Positions 1 to 8,348 of a DNA stretch of 64,000 nucleotides are shown here, in pieces. The notes under the pieces were generated by a model. It did not search any database, was not told where the DNA came from, and saw nothing but the letters and a program-made list of their open reading frames with translations. Source of the DNA: Chitinimonas prasina (GTDB taxonomy: Bacteria; Pseudomonadota; Gammaproteobacteria; Burkholderiales; Chitinimonadaceae); the NCBI RefSeq assembly GCF_030160395.1, contig NZ_BSOG01000002.1, positions 883,280-947,279 of the forward strand, in the 5' to 3' direction. The translations under genes were made by a program, and so were the position numbers. The number at the start of each line of letters is the position of its first letter. Within the stretch, counting starts at the first letter, position 1.

Positions 1-351
1 ACCCGCACCATAGACGGCATAGAACATCCCAGTCAGCGGCGCCTGGGCAAACAGTACCGGCAAATCTGCCCCATTGTTGGACAGCCACAGCAACCAGTTG
101 CCCAGGTAAAGCAGCTTCTCGACGCCAAACACCAGTAGCAGCCATGGCACCTGATCATACTGGCGCCAGATGGAGGCATAGGCCGCCCCCCACAGCATGA
201 TGGCAAAGAGCCCCAGAGTGGAGAACACCTCGGGGTCCGGCTCGCTCAAGCCGGCATTGCTAAACCCAGCAGAGAAAACCAGAACGCCCAGTATGTTATA
301 CGCGCCCGCCAAAAGCAGGCCGCGGCTGATCAGCGGGTGGGGGTGATTCAT
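1..351 (-). CDS. Partial small integral membrane protein, unknown function
   Basis: The frame opens with ATG at 351 and runs without a stop to the window edge, so only the first 117 residues are visible. The protein is hydrophobic, with about three to four membrane spans (for example around residues 8-26, 44-60, 68-90 and 100-115) and short charged loops. I recognise no catalytic motif. It follows the 412-855 membrane protein on the same strand after a 60-nt gap, so the two could be co-transcribed. The family is not recognised. The CDS call rests on an uninterrupted frame with a plausible membrane topology. Confidence 0.6.
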   Translation of the reverse strand, partial: MNHPHPLISRGLLLAGAYNILGVLVFSAGFSNAGLSEPDPEVFSTLGLFAIMLWGAAYASIWRQYDQVPWLLLVFGVEKLLYLGNWLLWLSNNGADLPVLFAQAPLTGMFYAVYGAG

Positions 352-411
352 GAGAGGCTCCATCCATCACAAGACCCTAGCGTAGCACCTGCCAGTCCAG
401 CCCGGCAGCGA

Positions 412-855
412 TCATTCAAACAAGAAAGCCCCCACAATGCCGACAAGGAAGCCAAGCAACACGCCCCAGCTTGCCAAGCGGCCAAGCACCTGCCAGCGGC
501 GGGGAATGAGAAAGCACAAACCAACACAGAAGAACCCCACACCCAGACTCAAGACCTGCCAATGGTAAGGGTCACAGAAAATCGCGGTGCAGTACCGGGA
601 TGGCCGCCATGGCACAACGCCCCAGTACAGCAGCATGATGAACATACCCAAACCACCCACCAGCAAACCAAGCAGGACGCGCCCCCCCGTCGGCATGGGT
701 TTTGGCAGGGTGGACAGTCTTTCCTCCGGTTCCAGCTTGCGCATATGGCGCCACTCCACGCTTGGTATCGACTCGGCATAGCCCAAGACAACTTGCTTTG
801 TGCCGATACCCCAGCCTAGCCGTTCTGCCCAGCTGTACCAACGACACCCAAACAA
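412..855 (-). CDS. Putative membrane protein, unknown function
   Basis: This 147-residue protein has a soluble N-terminal part of about 50 residues and then three hydrophobic segments (near residues 58-80, 98-116 and 125-145). The TTG start at 855 lies 5 nt after the stop of the LysR gene. An ATG at 744, with GGAG nine bases upstream, would give a shorter 110-residue protein, so the start is uncertain. I recognise no family. It lies in a minus-strand run LysR - this gene - membrane protein, and co-transcription is inferred from the spacing only. The overlapping plus-strand frame is rich in Q, H and P and looks like a shadow. Confidence 0.5.
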   Translation of the reverse strand: MFGCRWYSWAERLGWGIGTKQVVLGYAESIPSVEWRHMRKLEPEERLSTLPKPMPTGGRVLLGLLVGGLGMFIMLLYWGVVPWRPSRYCTAIFCDPYHWQVLSLGVGFFCVGLCFLIPRRWQVLGRLASWGVLLGFLVGIVGAFLFE

Positions 856-860
856 CCATG

Positions 861-1745
861 TCAGTGGCGATTGACCACCAGAGGGTGGTAGGAAAGTACC
901 ATGTGCTCAGCCAAGGCTTCCATCAGCACCGATACCGAGCGCAACGCCCGGCAATCGGGCCGTGTCAGCAGCCAAAGCTGCGTCGTGCAGCCGGGCAATG
1001 GCGGCGTCAATGCTTGCAGGTCCTGCGCGATCAGAAAACCCGGCAGCACGGTCAGGCCCAGGCCCGCGCGCGCCAGACTGGCGGCCGACAACAGGCTGTT
1101 GCAGTGAAACCGCGGCTGCACGCCTGGGTAGTGCTGGCGCCGCCATTGGACGGACGCATGATCAGGCAAGAAGTCATCCGGTGCTATCCAGTCCATCTCC
1201 GGCCAAGGCCTGTCGCCCTGGGCACGCAGATAATCGGCATGGCCGCATAGCTGATAGGGCACCTCGCCCAGGCAGCGGCCCACCAGATGCTCGGGAGGTG
1301 TACGGGTCAGGCGTAGCGCCACATCAGCCTCGTGCCGGCTCAGATTGGCAAAATCGTTGGAGGCAATCAACTCCAGCCTCAGCGCCGGATACTTCGGCAT
1401 AAAGCGCGCCAGCGCTGCTTGTAGTAATCCATGCAAGACGGTATCGGTACAGGTCAGCCGCACCGTACCACTGACGATGTCCCTCTCCTGCAGCACTGCC
1501 AGCTGGGCCGCCGCCAACGCCTGCTCGGCCCGCTCTGCCTGCTCGGCCAAGCGCAGGGCCACCTGCCCCGGCAAGTAGCCCGATCGGCCTTTCTCGAACA
1601 GGCTGCTACCCAGGCCTTGCTCCAGCCGGCGTATGCCCCTGAACACTGTGGTCACATCCACCTGCAGCAATGCTGCCGCCCTGGCCAAGGTGCCGCCACG
1701 CACCAGCGCCAACACCAACATCAAGTCGTCATGACTCAGTTGCAT
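861..1745 (-). CDS. LysR-family transcriptional regulator
   Basis: This is a LysR-type activator or repressor of about 294 residues. It has an N-terminal winged HTH (about residues 5-62, with the pattern TLARAAALLQVDVTTVFRGI) and a C-terminal periplasmic-binding-like effector domain. I chose the ATG at 1745 because the protein then begins just before the HTH; an in-frame ATG at 1787 would add 14 residues. It is divergent from the amidotransferase-like gene at 1854, its most likely target. It is clearly paralogous to the LysR at 34038-34931: both carry WIAPDD, HLVG and a C-terminal LWLLT motif, and both have nearly the same sequence element just upstream. The effector is unknown. Confidence 0.9.
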   Translation of the reverse strand: MQLSHDDLMLVLALVRGGTLARAAALLQVDVTTVFRGIRRLEQGLGSSLFEKGRSGYLPGQVALRLAEQAERAEQALAAAQLAVLQERDIVSGTVRLTCTDTVLHGLLQAALARFMPKYPALRLELIASNDFANLSRHEADVALRLTRTPPEHLVGRCLGEVPYQLCGHADYLRAQGDRPWPEMDWIAPDDFLPDHASVQWRRQHYPGVQPRFHCNSLLSAASLARAGLGLTVLPGFLIAQDLQALTPPLPGCTTQLWLLTRPDCRALRSVSVLMEALAEHMVLSYHPLVVNRH

Positions 1746-1765
1746 TGCACGGTCGCAATCACTTT

Positions 1766-1783
1766 TTGCAAATACGCCAATAT
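1766..1783. promoter_or_regulatory. Candidate LysR operator shared with a paralogue
   Basis: TTGCAAATACGCCAATAT lies 21-38 nt upstream of the chosen LysR start, in the divergent promoter. An almost identical element (TTGCAAATGCGCAATAT) lies upstream of the paralogous LysR at 34038. It is a partial dyad (TTG...CAA, TTGCA/ATA halves) of the size bound by LysR dimers. Binding is inferred. Confidence 0.45.
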
Positions 1784-1853
1784 TCATTGCACCCACGCAA
1801 ATATAGAGTGGTTCGCATCACGCCAGCAAGCGGCGTTTTCTCAAGGACAAGCC

Positions 1854-2585
1854 ATGTTGCATACCCCGCCTCTCCGCATTGCCCTGGTAGGCGACTATCA
1901 AGGTCAGGTTATTGCCCACCAGGCCATTCCCCGAGCACTCGAACTGGCTGCATTGGCACTGGACTGTGATCTGGCCCCCGTCTGGTTGCCCACCGACACA
2001 CTGCGCCAGGCCAGCGATCTGGACGGCTATGCCGGCATTTGGTGCGTACCCGCCAGCCCCTACCGCAGCACTGCAGGTGCACTAACCGCAATACGCCACG
2101 CCCGCGAAACCGGCACACCGTTTCTCGGTACCTGTGGCGGCTTTCAACACGCCGTGCTGGAGTACGCCCGGCATGTTCTGGGCTGGCATGCGGCAGACCA
2201 TGCCGAGACGGCACCCATGGCTGAGCTGGCGGTTATCAGCCCCTTGAGCTGCGCCTTGATCGAAGAAACCGGCCTGGTACAACTGCGAGCGGGTAGCCGG
2301 CTGGCTGCTGCCTACGGCACCCCCCATGCACTGGAAAGCTACCACTGCCGCTATGGCATCAACCCAGCCCTGCAAGCCAGCCTGCTAGCGGGGCCGCTGG
2401 TCGCGGTGGCGCATGATGCTGCGGGCGAGGTACGGGCCGTCGAATTGACCAATCACCCCTTCTTTATTGCCACCCTGTTCCAGGCCGAGCGTGGCGCACT
2501 GCAAGGGCGCCTGCCGGCGCTGGTCGCCGCATTTGTGCGTGCCTGCCAGCTCAAGCAGACACAGTACGCGGTGCAGCCCGCATGA
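1854..2585 (+). CDS. CTP-synthase-like class I glutamine amidotransferase domain protein, His-less triad
   Basis: This 243-residue protein matches only the C-terminal glutaminase domain of CTP synthase; no synthetase domain is encoded nearby. The nucleophile elbow GTCGGFQ is present (Cys94), and the region NHPFF...TLFQAE (200-212) corresponds to the CTP synthase HPFF...VQFHPE segment. There the catalytic His is replaced by Gln210 while Glu212 is kept, so ordinary glutaminase activity is doubtful. I chose the ATG at 1854 because it follows CAAGGAC and sits just downstream of the divergent promoter. The 3' end overlaps the next gene by ATGA. The function is unknown; it may be a catalytically altered amidotransferase homologue. 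Confidence 0.8.
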   Translation: MLHTPPLRIALVGDYQGQVIAHQAIPRALELAALALDCDLAPVWLPTDTLRQASDLDGYAGIWCVPASPYRSTAGALTAIRHARETGTPFLGTCGGFQHAVLEYARHVLGWHAADHAETAPMAELAVISPLSCALIEETGLVQLRAGSRLAAAYGTPHALESYHCRYGINPALQASLLAGPLVAVAHDAAGEVRAVELTNHPFFIATLFQAERGALQGRLPALVAAFVRACQLKQTQYAVQPA

Positions 2586-2911
2586 TCGCCACTACCCCAC
2601 CCTACTATGCCGTGATCTTCAGCAGTCGGCGTAACGATGCCGACCAAGACTACGCCGCCACAGCTGAGGCCATGGTCAGACTCGCCACCCTGCAAGCGGG
2701 CTTTCTGGGGCTGGAATCGGTACGCGATGCCGATGGCAGCGGCATTACCGTGTCGTACTGGGAGAGCGAGGCCGCCATCGCCAACTGGCGCCGAAACGCG
2801 GAGCACACCCAGGCACGGCAACTTGGCCGGGCGCAGTGGTATGCCGCGCTCAGCGTGCGGGTTGCCAGAGTGGACCGGGCCTATGGAACAGATTTGGACC
2901 CACCGGCATAG
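2582..2911 (+). CDS. Antibiotic biosynthesis monooxygenase (ABM) domain protein
   Basis: This 109-residue single-domain protein has the dimeric alpha/beta barrel pattern of ABM proteins. It begins YYAVIFSSRR, has a mid segment LQAGFLGLESVRDADG, the motif ITVSYWESEAAIANWR, and then NAEHTQARQLGR. Such proteins are small, cofactor-free monooxygenases or heme/quinone-handling proteins; the substrate cannot be told. Its ATG overlaps the preceding TGA (ATGA), which indicates translational coupling with the amidotransferase-like gene. A strong hairpin follows directly, so this two-gene unit probably ends here. Confidence 0.85.
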   Translation: MIATTPPYYAVIFSSRRNDADQDYAATAEAMVRLATLQAGFLGLESVRDADGSGITVSYWESEAAIANWRRNAEHTQARQLGRAQWYAALSVRVARVDRAYGTDLDPPA

Positions 2912-2919
2912 TGTGCCCA

Positions 2920-2958
2920 TAGGCAAACAGCCAGGGTGTAGCCCTGGCTGTTTGCCTA
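2920..2958. terminator. Strong bidirectional hairpin terminator
   Basis: A perfect 17-bp inverted repeat (2920-2936 against 2942-2958) with a 5-nt loop lies between the convergent ends of the ABM gene and the PhoD-like gene. The arm includes AGGCAAACAGCCAGGG. No long U-run follows, but stem strength and position support a shared terminator. Confidence 0.75.
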
Positions 2959-2975
2959 CTCATGCCACTAGACCT

Positions 2976-4331
2976 TCAGGGCTTGGGATGGCGCAGGGCC
3001 TGTGCTTCCAGCACATGCTCCCACTTCTGCTCGCCCAGGTCGTTGATCACCTTCAGCACCAGGCGGCGCTCCTTCTTGCTGCCCTCAAAGCGCAGCTGGC
3101 AGAAGTTACGTTCTCCCATGACCACGGTACCCGGCACCACGCCAGGCCGGTTACGCAGCTTCTCGTCGGCATACACGCCCGAGGTCAATGCCGAGCAAGT
3201 CAGATCATGCAGCGGATAGCTGCCCGGCCGCTCCAGCTTGCCCAGCTCGCTACGATGGACATCGCCTGACAAAAAGATCACGCCGTCTATCTTTGCCTCG
3301 GCCAGAAACTTCAGGAAGTCCTCCCGCTCGGCCGGGTAGTCCACCCAGCTATCCCCACGCGGGCTCCTGCCCAGCATCTGGCTACCGCCTGCAATCACCT
3401 TGAATGGCGCAGTGGAGGCCAGCAGGGCATTCTTCAGCCAGTTCATCTGGGCTGGGCCGAACATGGCGCGGTTGCTGTCGGTCAGGCGATAGTCATCGCG
3501 ATACCAACGGTTATCCAGCAAAAAGAAATCGGCATCGTTGTAGCTGAAGGTACTGAAAGCCCCCGGCACGTCCGGCAGGCCGTAGCTGGGGTTGGCCCAG
3601 TAGCGCTGCTGCAGCTTGAGCGCCTCGCCCTTGAAGACAAAGCTCTTGTTGCTGTCATTGGGGCCGTAGTCATGGTCATCCCAGATGGCTGCATGGCCGC
3701 CCACCTGCAGGATTTCCTGCAGATAACCCTGGCTGCGGTCACGCTGCCAGCGATAGGCCATACCCGCCGGGCTATCGTAATCAACCTCACGGTAATACAG
3801 ATTGTCGCCCAACCACACAGTCAGATCCGGCTTTTGCGCCGCCATGGTCTTGAAAATGCTCAGGTGGCGATCACCATAGGGCTTACCCGGCCGGTCATAG
3901 CCTGGCTCGTTGCCATAGTTGCAGGAGCCCGCCAGCACGGTGAAGTCCGGCGCGTCGGTACGCCACTGCCACAGCGCCTGGGTAGCAAAGCCATAGACCT
4001 TACCCCCCGCCGCCGGCTTGTCGTTCAGCACCACCCGGTAGCTGTAACGGCGGCCTGGTTCCAGCCCAAACACGGTGATATGGCCGGCATATTGCGCCTC
4101 GGCCGTCAGGGCCAAAGGCGCAGTACGGCGCTTGGCGCCCTGGGTGCCCTCGGGCCAGTACTCTACGGTGGCGCGGCTGGCACCATCGGCTTGTAGCCAG
4201 AGCGTCACTCCACGCAGCGTGGGTGGCCCAGCCATGGGTCCGGCGGTCAGCTCGGCTGCGTAGACCGGTGCTGCCAGCAGGCTGGCCAAAGCCAGGGAAA
4301 ACAGGGATTTCAGCATGCGTTTCAACCTCAT
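2976..4331 (-). CDS. phoD: PhoD-like alkaline phosphatase/phosphodiesterase, exported
   Basis: This 451-residue secreted metallophosphatase has a signal peptide (RLKR n-region, hydrophobic core, APVYAAE cleavage region, about residues 1-26). A fibronectin-like N-terminal PhoD_N domain (about 30-125) is followed by the metal-dependent catalytic domain. Visible PhoD motifs are GSCNYGNEP, WLGDNLYYRE, IWDDHDYGPNDSN and SGDVHRSELG, which supply the Asp/His/Asn metal ligands. The ATG at 4331 gives a canonical signal peptide; an ATG at 4316 has a better-placed GAGG. It lies downstream of the TonB receptor gene on the same strand, with a terminator-like hairpin between them. Substrates are probably phosphate esters or diesters in the periplasm. 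Confidence 0.9.
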   Translation of the reverse strand: MRLKRMLKSLFSLALASLLAAPVYAAELTAGPMAGPPTLRGVTLWLQADGASRATVEYWPEGTQGAKRRTAPLALTAEAQYAGHITVFGLEPGRRYSYRVVLNDKPAAGGKVYGFATQALWQWRTDAPDFTVLAGSCNYGNEPGYDRPGKPYGDRHLSIFKTMAAQKPDLTVWLGDNLYYREVDYDSPAGMAYRWQRDRSQGYLQEILQVGGHAAIWDDHDYGPNDSNKSFVFKGEALKLQQRYWANPSYGLPDVPGAFSTFSYNDADFFLLDNRWYRDDYRLTDSNRAMFGPAQMNWLKNALLASTAPFKVIAGGSQMLGRSPRGDSWVDYPAEREDFLKFLAEAKIDGVIFLSGDVHRSELGKLERPGSYPLHDLTCSALTSGVYADEKLRNRPGVVPGTVVMGERNFCQLRFEGSKKERRLVLKVINDLGEQKWEHVLEAQALRHPKP

Positions 4332-4459
4332 ACCAAGGGCAGCGCAGCGCGCTGCGGGTGCCTAAGGGGACATACGGCAGGTTTGCCTTGCTCACGGCCT
4401 TACAGGCCCGAAGCGTGAAACAAAACCAGGCCGGACGGAAGCCCCCATAAATGGAACAA

Positions 4460-4487
4460 GCGCCACAGACCTTACGGTCTGCGGCGC
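4460..4487 (-). terminator. Hairpin terminator after the TonB-dependent receptor gene
   Basis: On the minus strand the transcript forms a 12-bp stem (one G-U pair) with a 4-nt loop: 4476-4487 pairs with 4460-4471. It is followed by a U-containing tail. It lies 23 nt past the receptor stop codon and upstream of the phosphatase gene, so read-through between the two is probably reduced. Confidence 0.6.
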
Positions 4488-4510
4488 CAGCTTGGACTTT
4501 GCTGCGACGA

Positions 4511-7500
4511 TTAGAACTCGTAGCGCAGCGTGCCCTGTACCGCCCACTGCGACTCACCCTTGGATTGGCGAGTTACCAGGTTCTCCACATCGTCCATGGC
4601 GTACACGTAGCGACCTTGTGCGTCCATACCGACATAGTTGACGAAGCTGCGCGCCTGTCCGCCATTGGTCTGGAAACCCACTTCATCAATACGACCCCAA
4701 CGCTTGTTCAGCATATTGGCGACGTTGAGGAAGTCCAGCGTCAACGAAGCCTTGTGGTGCTTGCTGAAGGCAAACAGCTCCTGCTTGATGCGCAGGTCAA
4801 AGCTGTTGACGAAGGGCGAGAAGCTGCCATTGCGACGGGTGGCCTTGCCGGCCGAATTACGCAGCTCCTGGTGTTGGTTCACCACATTCCAGAAGCGCTC
4901 TTCATTGGTGTGGCTGGTGGCCGTATCACCAAGGAATACCACCTCACCCGAGCCAGGGCGCGACGGGATATACATCAAGTCATTACCGGCCAGGCCATCA
5001 CCGTTCAAGTCGTTCTTGAAGGTCCAGCTGTAGGGCTTGCCCTTGCGGCCTTCGTAGAACAGGCCAACGCTGGTCTTGAGGCCGCCAAACAGGCTGCGCT
5101 CCCAGCTCAGCGTGGCATTGACACGGTCACGGGTCAGGTAGGCCGAATTGGCGGCCACTTCTTCATTAGGATTGAAGATGGAGCGGCCGGCAAAGTTCGA
5201 GCCCGAGGTGGACGAATTCAGCGGGCTCACTTCCGTGGCCGAAGTACGGGTGAAGGCCAGCGACCAACCCAGGCCACCGCGTGCCGGCTGGCTCAGCGAC
5301 AGCGTGGTCGCGTTGCCGCTACCCTTGCTGGTGCTGCTGGCCATCAACACATTGTTGAACTTCTCATTGCTCAGCGCCTTGGCACGCAGGCCATTGCAGC
5401 CCGTCGCCGAGGTGTTGCTGCTACCGTCATCACGCCAGCAGTTGGGGTTGTAGCCCTGGGCGTTGTAGTACAACTCACGGCCATCCTTACCGGTGGCGGT
5501 AGGCGCACCCAGGTTCAGGTTGCGGTAGTAGATGCCAGTACGGGTGTTGGTATAGACCCACTCAGCCCCCAGTACCAGACCACCCCATGGCAATTCATGG
5601 TCGAATGCCAAGTTGGCTTTCCACACCGAAGGCTGGGTCAGGCCGTCTTCGATCAGATCCACATTGACTGCCGGCACCGCGCCGGTAAAGTTGGTGCGCT
5701 GATTGTTGGGGTCAGCGCTGAACACGCCGCCCGAGGTTGGGCAGGCAGCAAAGCCGGAGATACCGCAACCGACAATCTGGGTTGCCATACCGCTATTGGC
5801 ATAGGGGTTGCCCATCCATACATTGGCAGCAGCGCCTTGGAACAGGCCAAAACCGCCACGCAACTGAGTAGGGCGGGCGTTGTCGAGCTTCAGGTTGAAG
5901 CCGACGCGCGGCTGCACCAGTACTTCACCGTCCATGGTGTAGGTGTTGTCCACACCGAAACCGCCGGTTTGGCGCACATTGCCAGCCACATTGCCTGCCA
6001 CCATGGGCTTGGCCACATTGGGGTTAGCCAGCGGTGTATCCGGCAAACCCTGCCGGTCAAGACGCAGGCCGTAGACCAAGCTCAGGTTGCGGTCTATCTT
6101 CCAGGTATCCTGGGCAAATAGGCCGGTGTTCTGCACGGTGAACTTGGCCGCGCCATCAGCACGGGTACGGCCAGCCAACGGGGCCTGCACCTGATAAGAG
6201 CTTGGGCGGCCAATGCGGTAGTTCTCCAGCACAGCGGCAGCAACTCGCTCAGCCGAATCGCGCGAGCAATTGACTGCGCCCAAGCTATAGGTATAGGTGG
6301 CGCTGCTGTTCACACAGGAGAAAGTGTAATCACCATTCACGTTCTGCAGGAAGGCATTGAAGATGTCGTTATCGGTGTAGTCCATACCGAACTTGACTTC
6401 ATGCTCACCCAACTGCCAGTTGGCACCGACATAGGTATCCAGGGTCTTGGTACGCAGTTCGTTGAACTGGCGGCTGCGCTCAGTACCAAAGTTGAGCGAG
6501 CGGGTACCACCCGCTACGCCATCAGGCGAACCGGCAGGTAAGGCACCAGCGTAATCAAGCTTGATAGCGGGCAGTTCGCTGTTCTTGATGGGCACGCTGT
6601 CATAGTCGCGCTGCGACAGCTTGAATTCGGTAGAGAAATCCGGCGTCCACTTGGCGAACCATTGGCCCACCGTGGTCTCAATAACCTTCTCCTGGGTATA
6701 CCAGTGCGAGGACAGCGAAAGCGAGCGGGTGCCGAAGTTGTTGTAGAACGGTTCGCTCTGCTCGGTCTTGGTGTAACGGAAGCTGGCACGATGGTCGTCG
6801 TTGATATTCCAGTCCAGCTTCAGCAGGCTGTCCTTGACCTTCAGCTTGGTATCGGTGGGGGCTTCCCAGCCGCCGATCTCCATACCGTACTGGCTGCGGC
6901 TCAGTTCCTGCACTGCATTGATGGTGGCGGGGGAGATGCCGACGTTGGTCAGGCTGCTACCCAGCGGGCCGAAGTCGGGCGAGGAACGGCTGCTTTCCAT
7001 CTCTTCGTAGTTGGCGAAGAAGAACAGCTTGTCCTTGATGATGGGGCCACCCAAGGTAAAGCCGGTCGTGGTTTCATCAAAGCCAGGCGCCTTGGTATAG
7101 GTGTCATTGCTGCGGTTGTAACGATCGCCCGCGCCATTCTCATCGCGGTACACATAATAGGCACTGCCGTGGAACTCGTTGGTGCCCGACTTGGTCACTG
7201 CATTGATGTTGGCGCCGGTGTAGCCGGTCTGCGACACATCGTAGTTGGAGATATTGACCTGCACCGACTGGATGGCATCGATCGAGATCGGCTGCTTGGC
7301 CGTCGGCATATTGTTGGCTTCAAGGCCAAAGGTGTCGTTGATGGTCACGCCATCAATGGTCACCGAGTTGTAGCGGCTGTTCTGGCCACCGGCCGAGATC
7401 TCACCGCGCTCCTTGTCGGACTGCGACAGGCGTGGGTCGGCCCGGGCATAGTCTTGCAGGTTACGCTGGATGGAGGCTTGTGCTTCCAGATCGCGGCGGC

Positions 7501-7924
7501 TGATATTGGTGGTCGCGCCCATGGAGGACGAGCTGAACTTGCTGGAGCGGCTACGACCGGTCACCTTGATTTCTTCGGCGCCCGATTTGCCCAGGGTAAC
7601 GCTGTGGTTGAAGGTTTCAGCCAGGGGCAGCACGATATCGTCCGCCTTCTCGCTGGCGCCGTCCTTGCTGATGACGATGGTGTAGGGGCCGCCCACACGC
7701 AAACCACGCGCCACATAGCGGCCATCAGCGCCGGAGGTGGCCGTCGCAGTGGAGCCGGACTCCATGTGCTTAATTACCACCTGTGCGCCGGCAACCGGCT
7801 TGCCATCGGCACCGGTCACCAGGCCGGTCACCGAGGAAGAGGTATTCTGCGCCAATGCCGGCGCTACCAACGCGGCAACTGCCAGACTGACGGCGGTACG
7901 CGAGAAATTGTTGAAAGGAAACAT
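4511..7924 (-). CDS. Oar-like TonB-dependent outer-membrane receptor
   Basis: This 1137-residue outer-membrane protein has a signal peptide (about 1-25, ending APALAQ). A carboxypeptidase-regulatory-like beta-sandwich domain follows (about 28-115, VTGLVTGADGKPVAGAQV). Next come a plug domain (about 150-270, with VTIDGVTIND and SIQSV-like INAVTKSGTNEFHGS) and a long beta-barrel ending in ...TLRYEF with the terminal Phe expected for BAM recognition. This layout matches the Oar/OmpA-related TonB receptor group. It imports an unknown ligand with TonB-ExbBD energy. The neighbouring exported phosphatase suggests an organophosphate-type substrate, which is inference only. The start is supported by AGGGC upstream of the ATG. 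Confidence 0.93.
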   Translation of the reverse strand: MFPFNNFSRTAVSLAVAALVAPALAQNTSSSVTGLVTGADGKPVAGAQVVIKHMESGSTATATSGADGRYVARGLRVGGPYTIVISKDGASEKADDIVLPLAETFNHSVTLGKSGAEEIKVTGRSRSSKFSSSSMGATTNISRRDLEAQASIQRNLQDYARADPRLSQSDKERGEISAGGQNSRYNSVTIDGVTINDTFGLEANNMPTAKQPISIDAIQSVQVNISNYDVSQTGYTGANINAVTKSGTNEFHGSAYYVYRDENGAGDRYNRSNDTYTKAPGFDETTTGFTLGGPIIKDKLFFFANYEEMESSRSSPDFGPLGSSLTNVGISPATINAVQELSRSQYGMEIGGWEAPTDTKLKVKDSLLKLDWNINDDHRASFRYTKTEQSEPFYNNFGTRSLSLSSHWYTQEKVIETTVGQWFAKWTPDFSTEFKLSQRDYDSVPIKNSELPAIKLDYAGALPAGSPDGVAGGTRSLNFGTERSRQFNELRTKTLDTYVGANWQLGEHEVKFGMDYTDNDIFNAFLQNVNGDYTFSCVNSSATYTYSLGAVNCSRDSAERVAAAVLENYRIGRPSSYQVQAPLAGRTRADGAAKFTVQNTGLFAQDTWKIDRNLSLVYGLRLDRQGLPDTPLANPNVAKPMVAGNVAGNVRQTGGFGVDNTYTMDGEVLVQPRVGFNLKLDNARPTQLRGGFGLFQGAAANVWMGNPYANSGMATQIVGCGISGFAACPTSGGVFSADPNNQRTNFTGAVPAVNVDLIEDGLTQPSVWKANLAFDHELPWGGLVLGAEWVYTNTRTGIYYRNLNLGAPTATGKDGRELYYNAQGYNPNCWRDDGSSNTSATGCNGLRAKALSNEKFNNVLMASSTSKGSGNATTLSLSQPARGGLGWSLAFTRTSATEVSPLNSSTSGSNFAGRSIFNPNEEVAANSAYLTRDRVNATLSWERSLFGGLKTSVGLFYEGRKGKPYSWTFKNDLNGDGLAGNDLMYIPSRPGSGEVVFLGDTATSHTNEERFWNVVNQHQELRNSAGKATRRNGSFSPFVNSFDLRIKQELFAFSKHHKASLTLDFLNVANMLNKRWGRIDEVGFQTNGGQARSFVNYVGMDAQGRYVYAMDDVENLVTRQSKGESQWAVQGTLRYEF

Positions 7925-7960
7925 GTTCTAGCCCTGGTTTAAAAAATAGCAGCCGCACTC

Positions 7961-7977
7961 ACACGAAAGTTTCGTGT
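7961..7977. promoter_or_regulatory. Perfect inverted repeat upstream of the TonB receptor gene
   Basis: ACACGAAA-G-TTTCGTGT is a perfect 8-bp inverted repeat with a 1-nt spacer, 37-53 nt ahead of the receptor start codon. It could be an operator or a 5'-UTR hairpin. I cannot name a binding protein, and it does not fit the Pho box. Confidence 0.45.
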
Positions 7978-8296
7978 AAGCTGATTGCGGCGAGACCCCG
8001 GCATTCTCGTTACCATTTGTTACAAAATCACTTCATTTCCGCATAAGCTTATCGCCCGAAGCGAAGCGCACTTACCCGCGTCGCATGAAAACACGCCGCT
8101 ATTTTTTGAAAACCTATTTTGTTTCAACCATTTGAATTAAAGCGTTCACTCTAAAACAGCCAATTCGTTGCAAAAATGCGCCACTCGTAGAATGTTGCAA
8201 AAAACACGCAGATTACAAACCAGAATTTTGTTTTGAATACAGAGGCTTGGAGTCAAGCCCTTCTGTCAACACCCGCCTAGTCAAGCCGTAGCGCAA
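7978..8296. other. AT-rich intergenic region, no gene seen
   Basis: This stretch is markedly AT-richer than its flanks and contains no convincing reading frame. It holds the promoter region of the TonB receptor gene; direct repeats of GTTAC lie near 8009 and 8020. At its far end it meets the agmatinase terminator. Confidence 0.4.
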
Positions 8297-8323
8297 CAAA
8301 AAAGGGCAGCCCAAGGCCGCCCT
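8297..8323 (-). terminator. Rho-independent terminator of the agmatinase gene
   Basis: On the minus strand a 9-bp stem (AGGGCGGCC paired with GGCTGCCCT, one G-U) with a 3-nt loop is followed directly by a run of six U residues. It lies 25 nt past the agmatinase stop codon. Confidence 0.88.
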
Positions 8324-8348
8324 CTTGTCACTTCGTCCGCTCCAATCT

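Noticed and set aside
337..819. 160-residue plus-strand frame
   Set aside because: Rich in Gln, His and Pro, lies antisense to a membrane-protein frame with clear hydrophobic spans, and lacks any recognisable domain.
4451..6121. 556-residue plus-strand frame
   Set aside because: Antisense shadow of the TonB receptor gene in GC-rich DNA; no domain and biased composition.
6662..7942. 426-residue plus-strand frame
   Set aside because: Antisense shadow of the receptor's N-terminal half; Gly/His/Val-rich without motifs.
8005..8032. Possible Pho box ahead of the TonB receptor
   Set aside because: GTTAC repeats occur at about 11-bp spacing, but the sequence does not fit the CTGTCAT-type consensus well enough to call.
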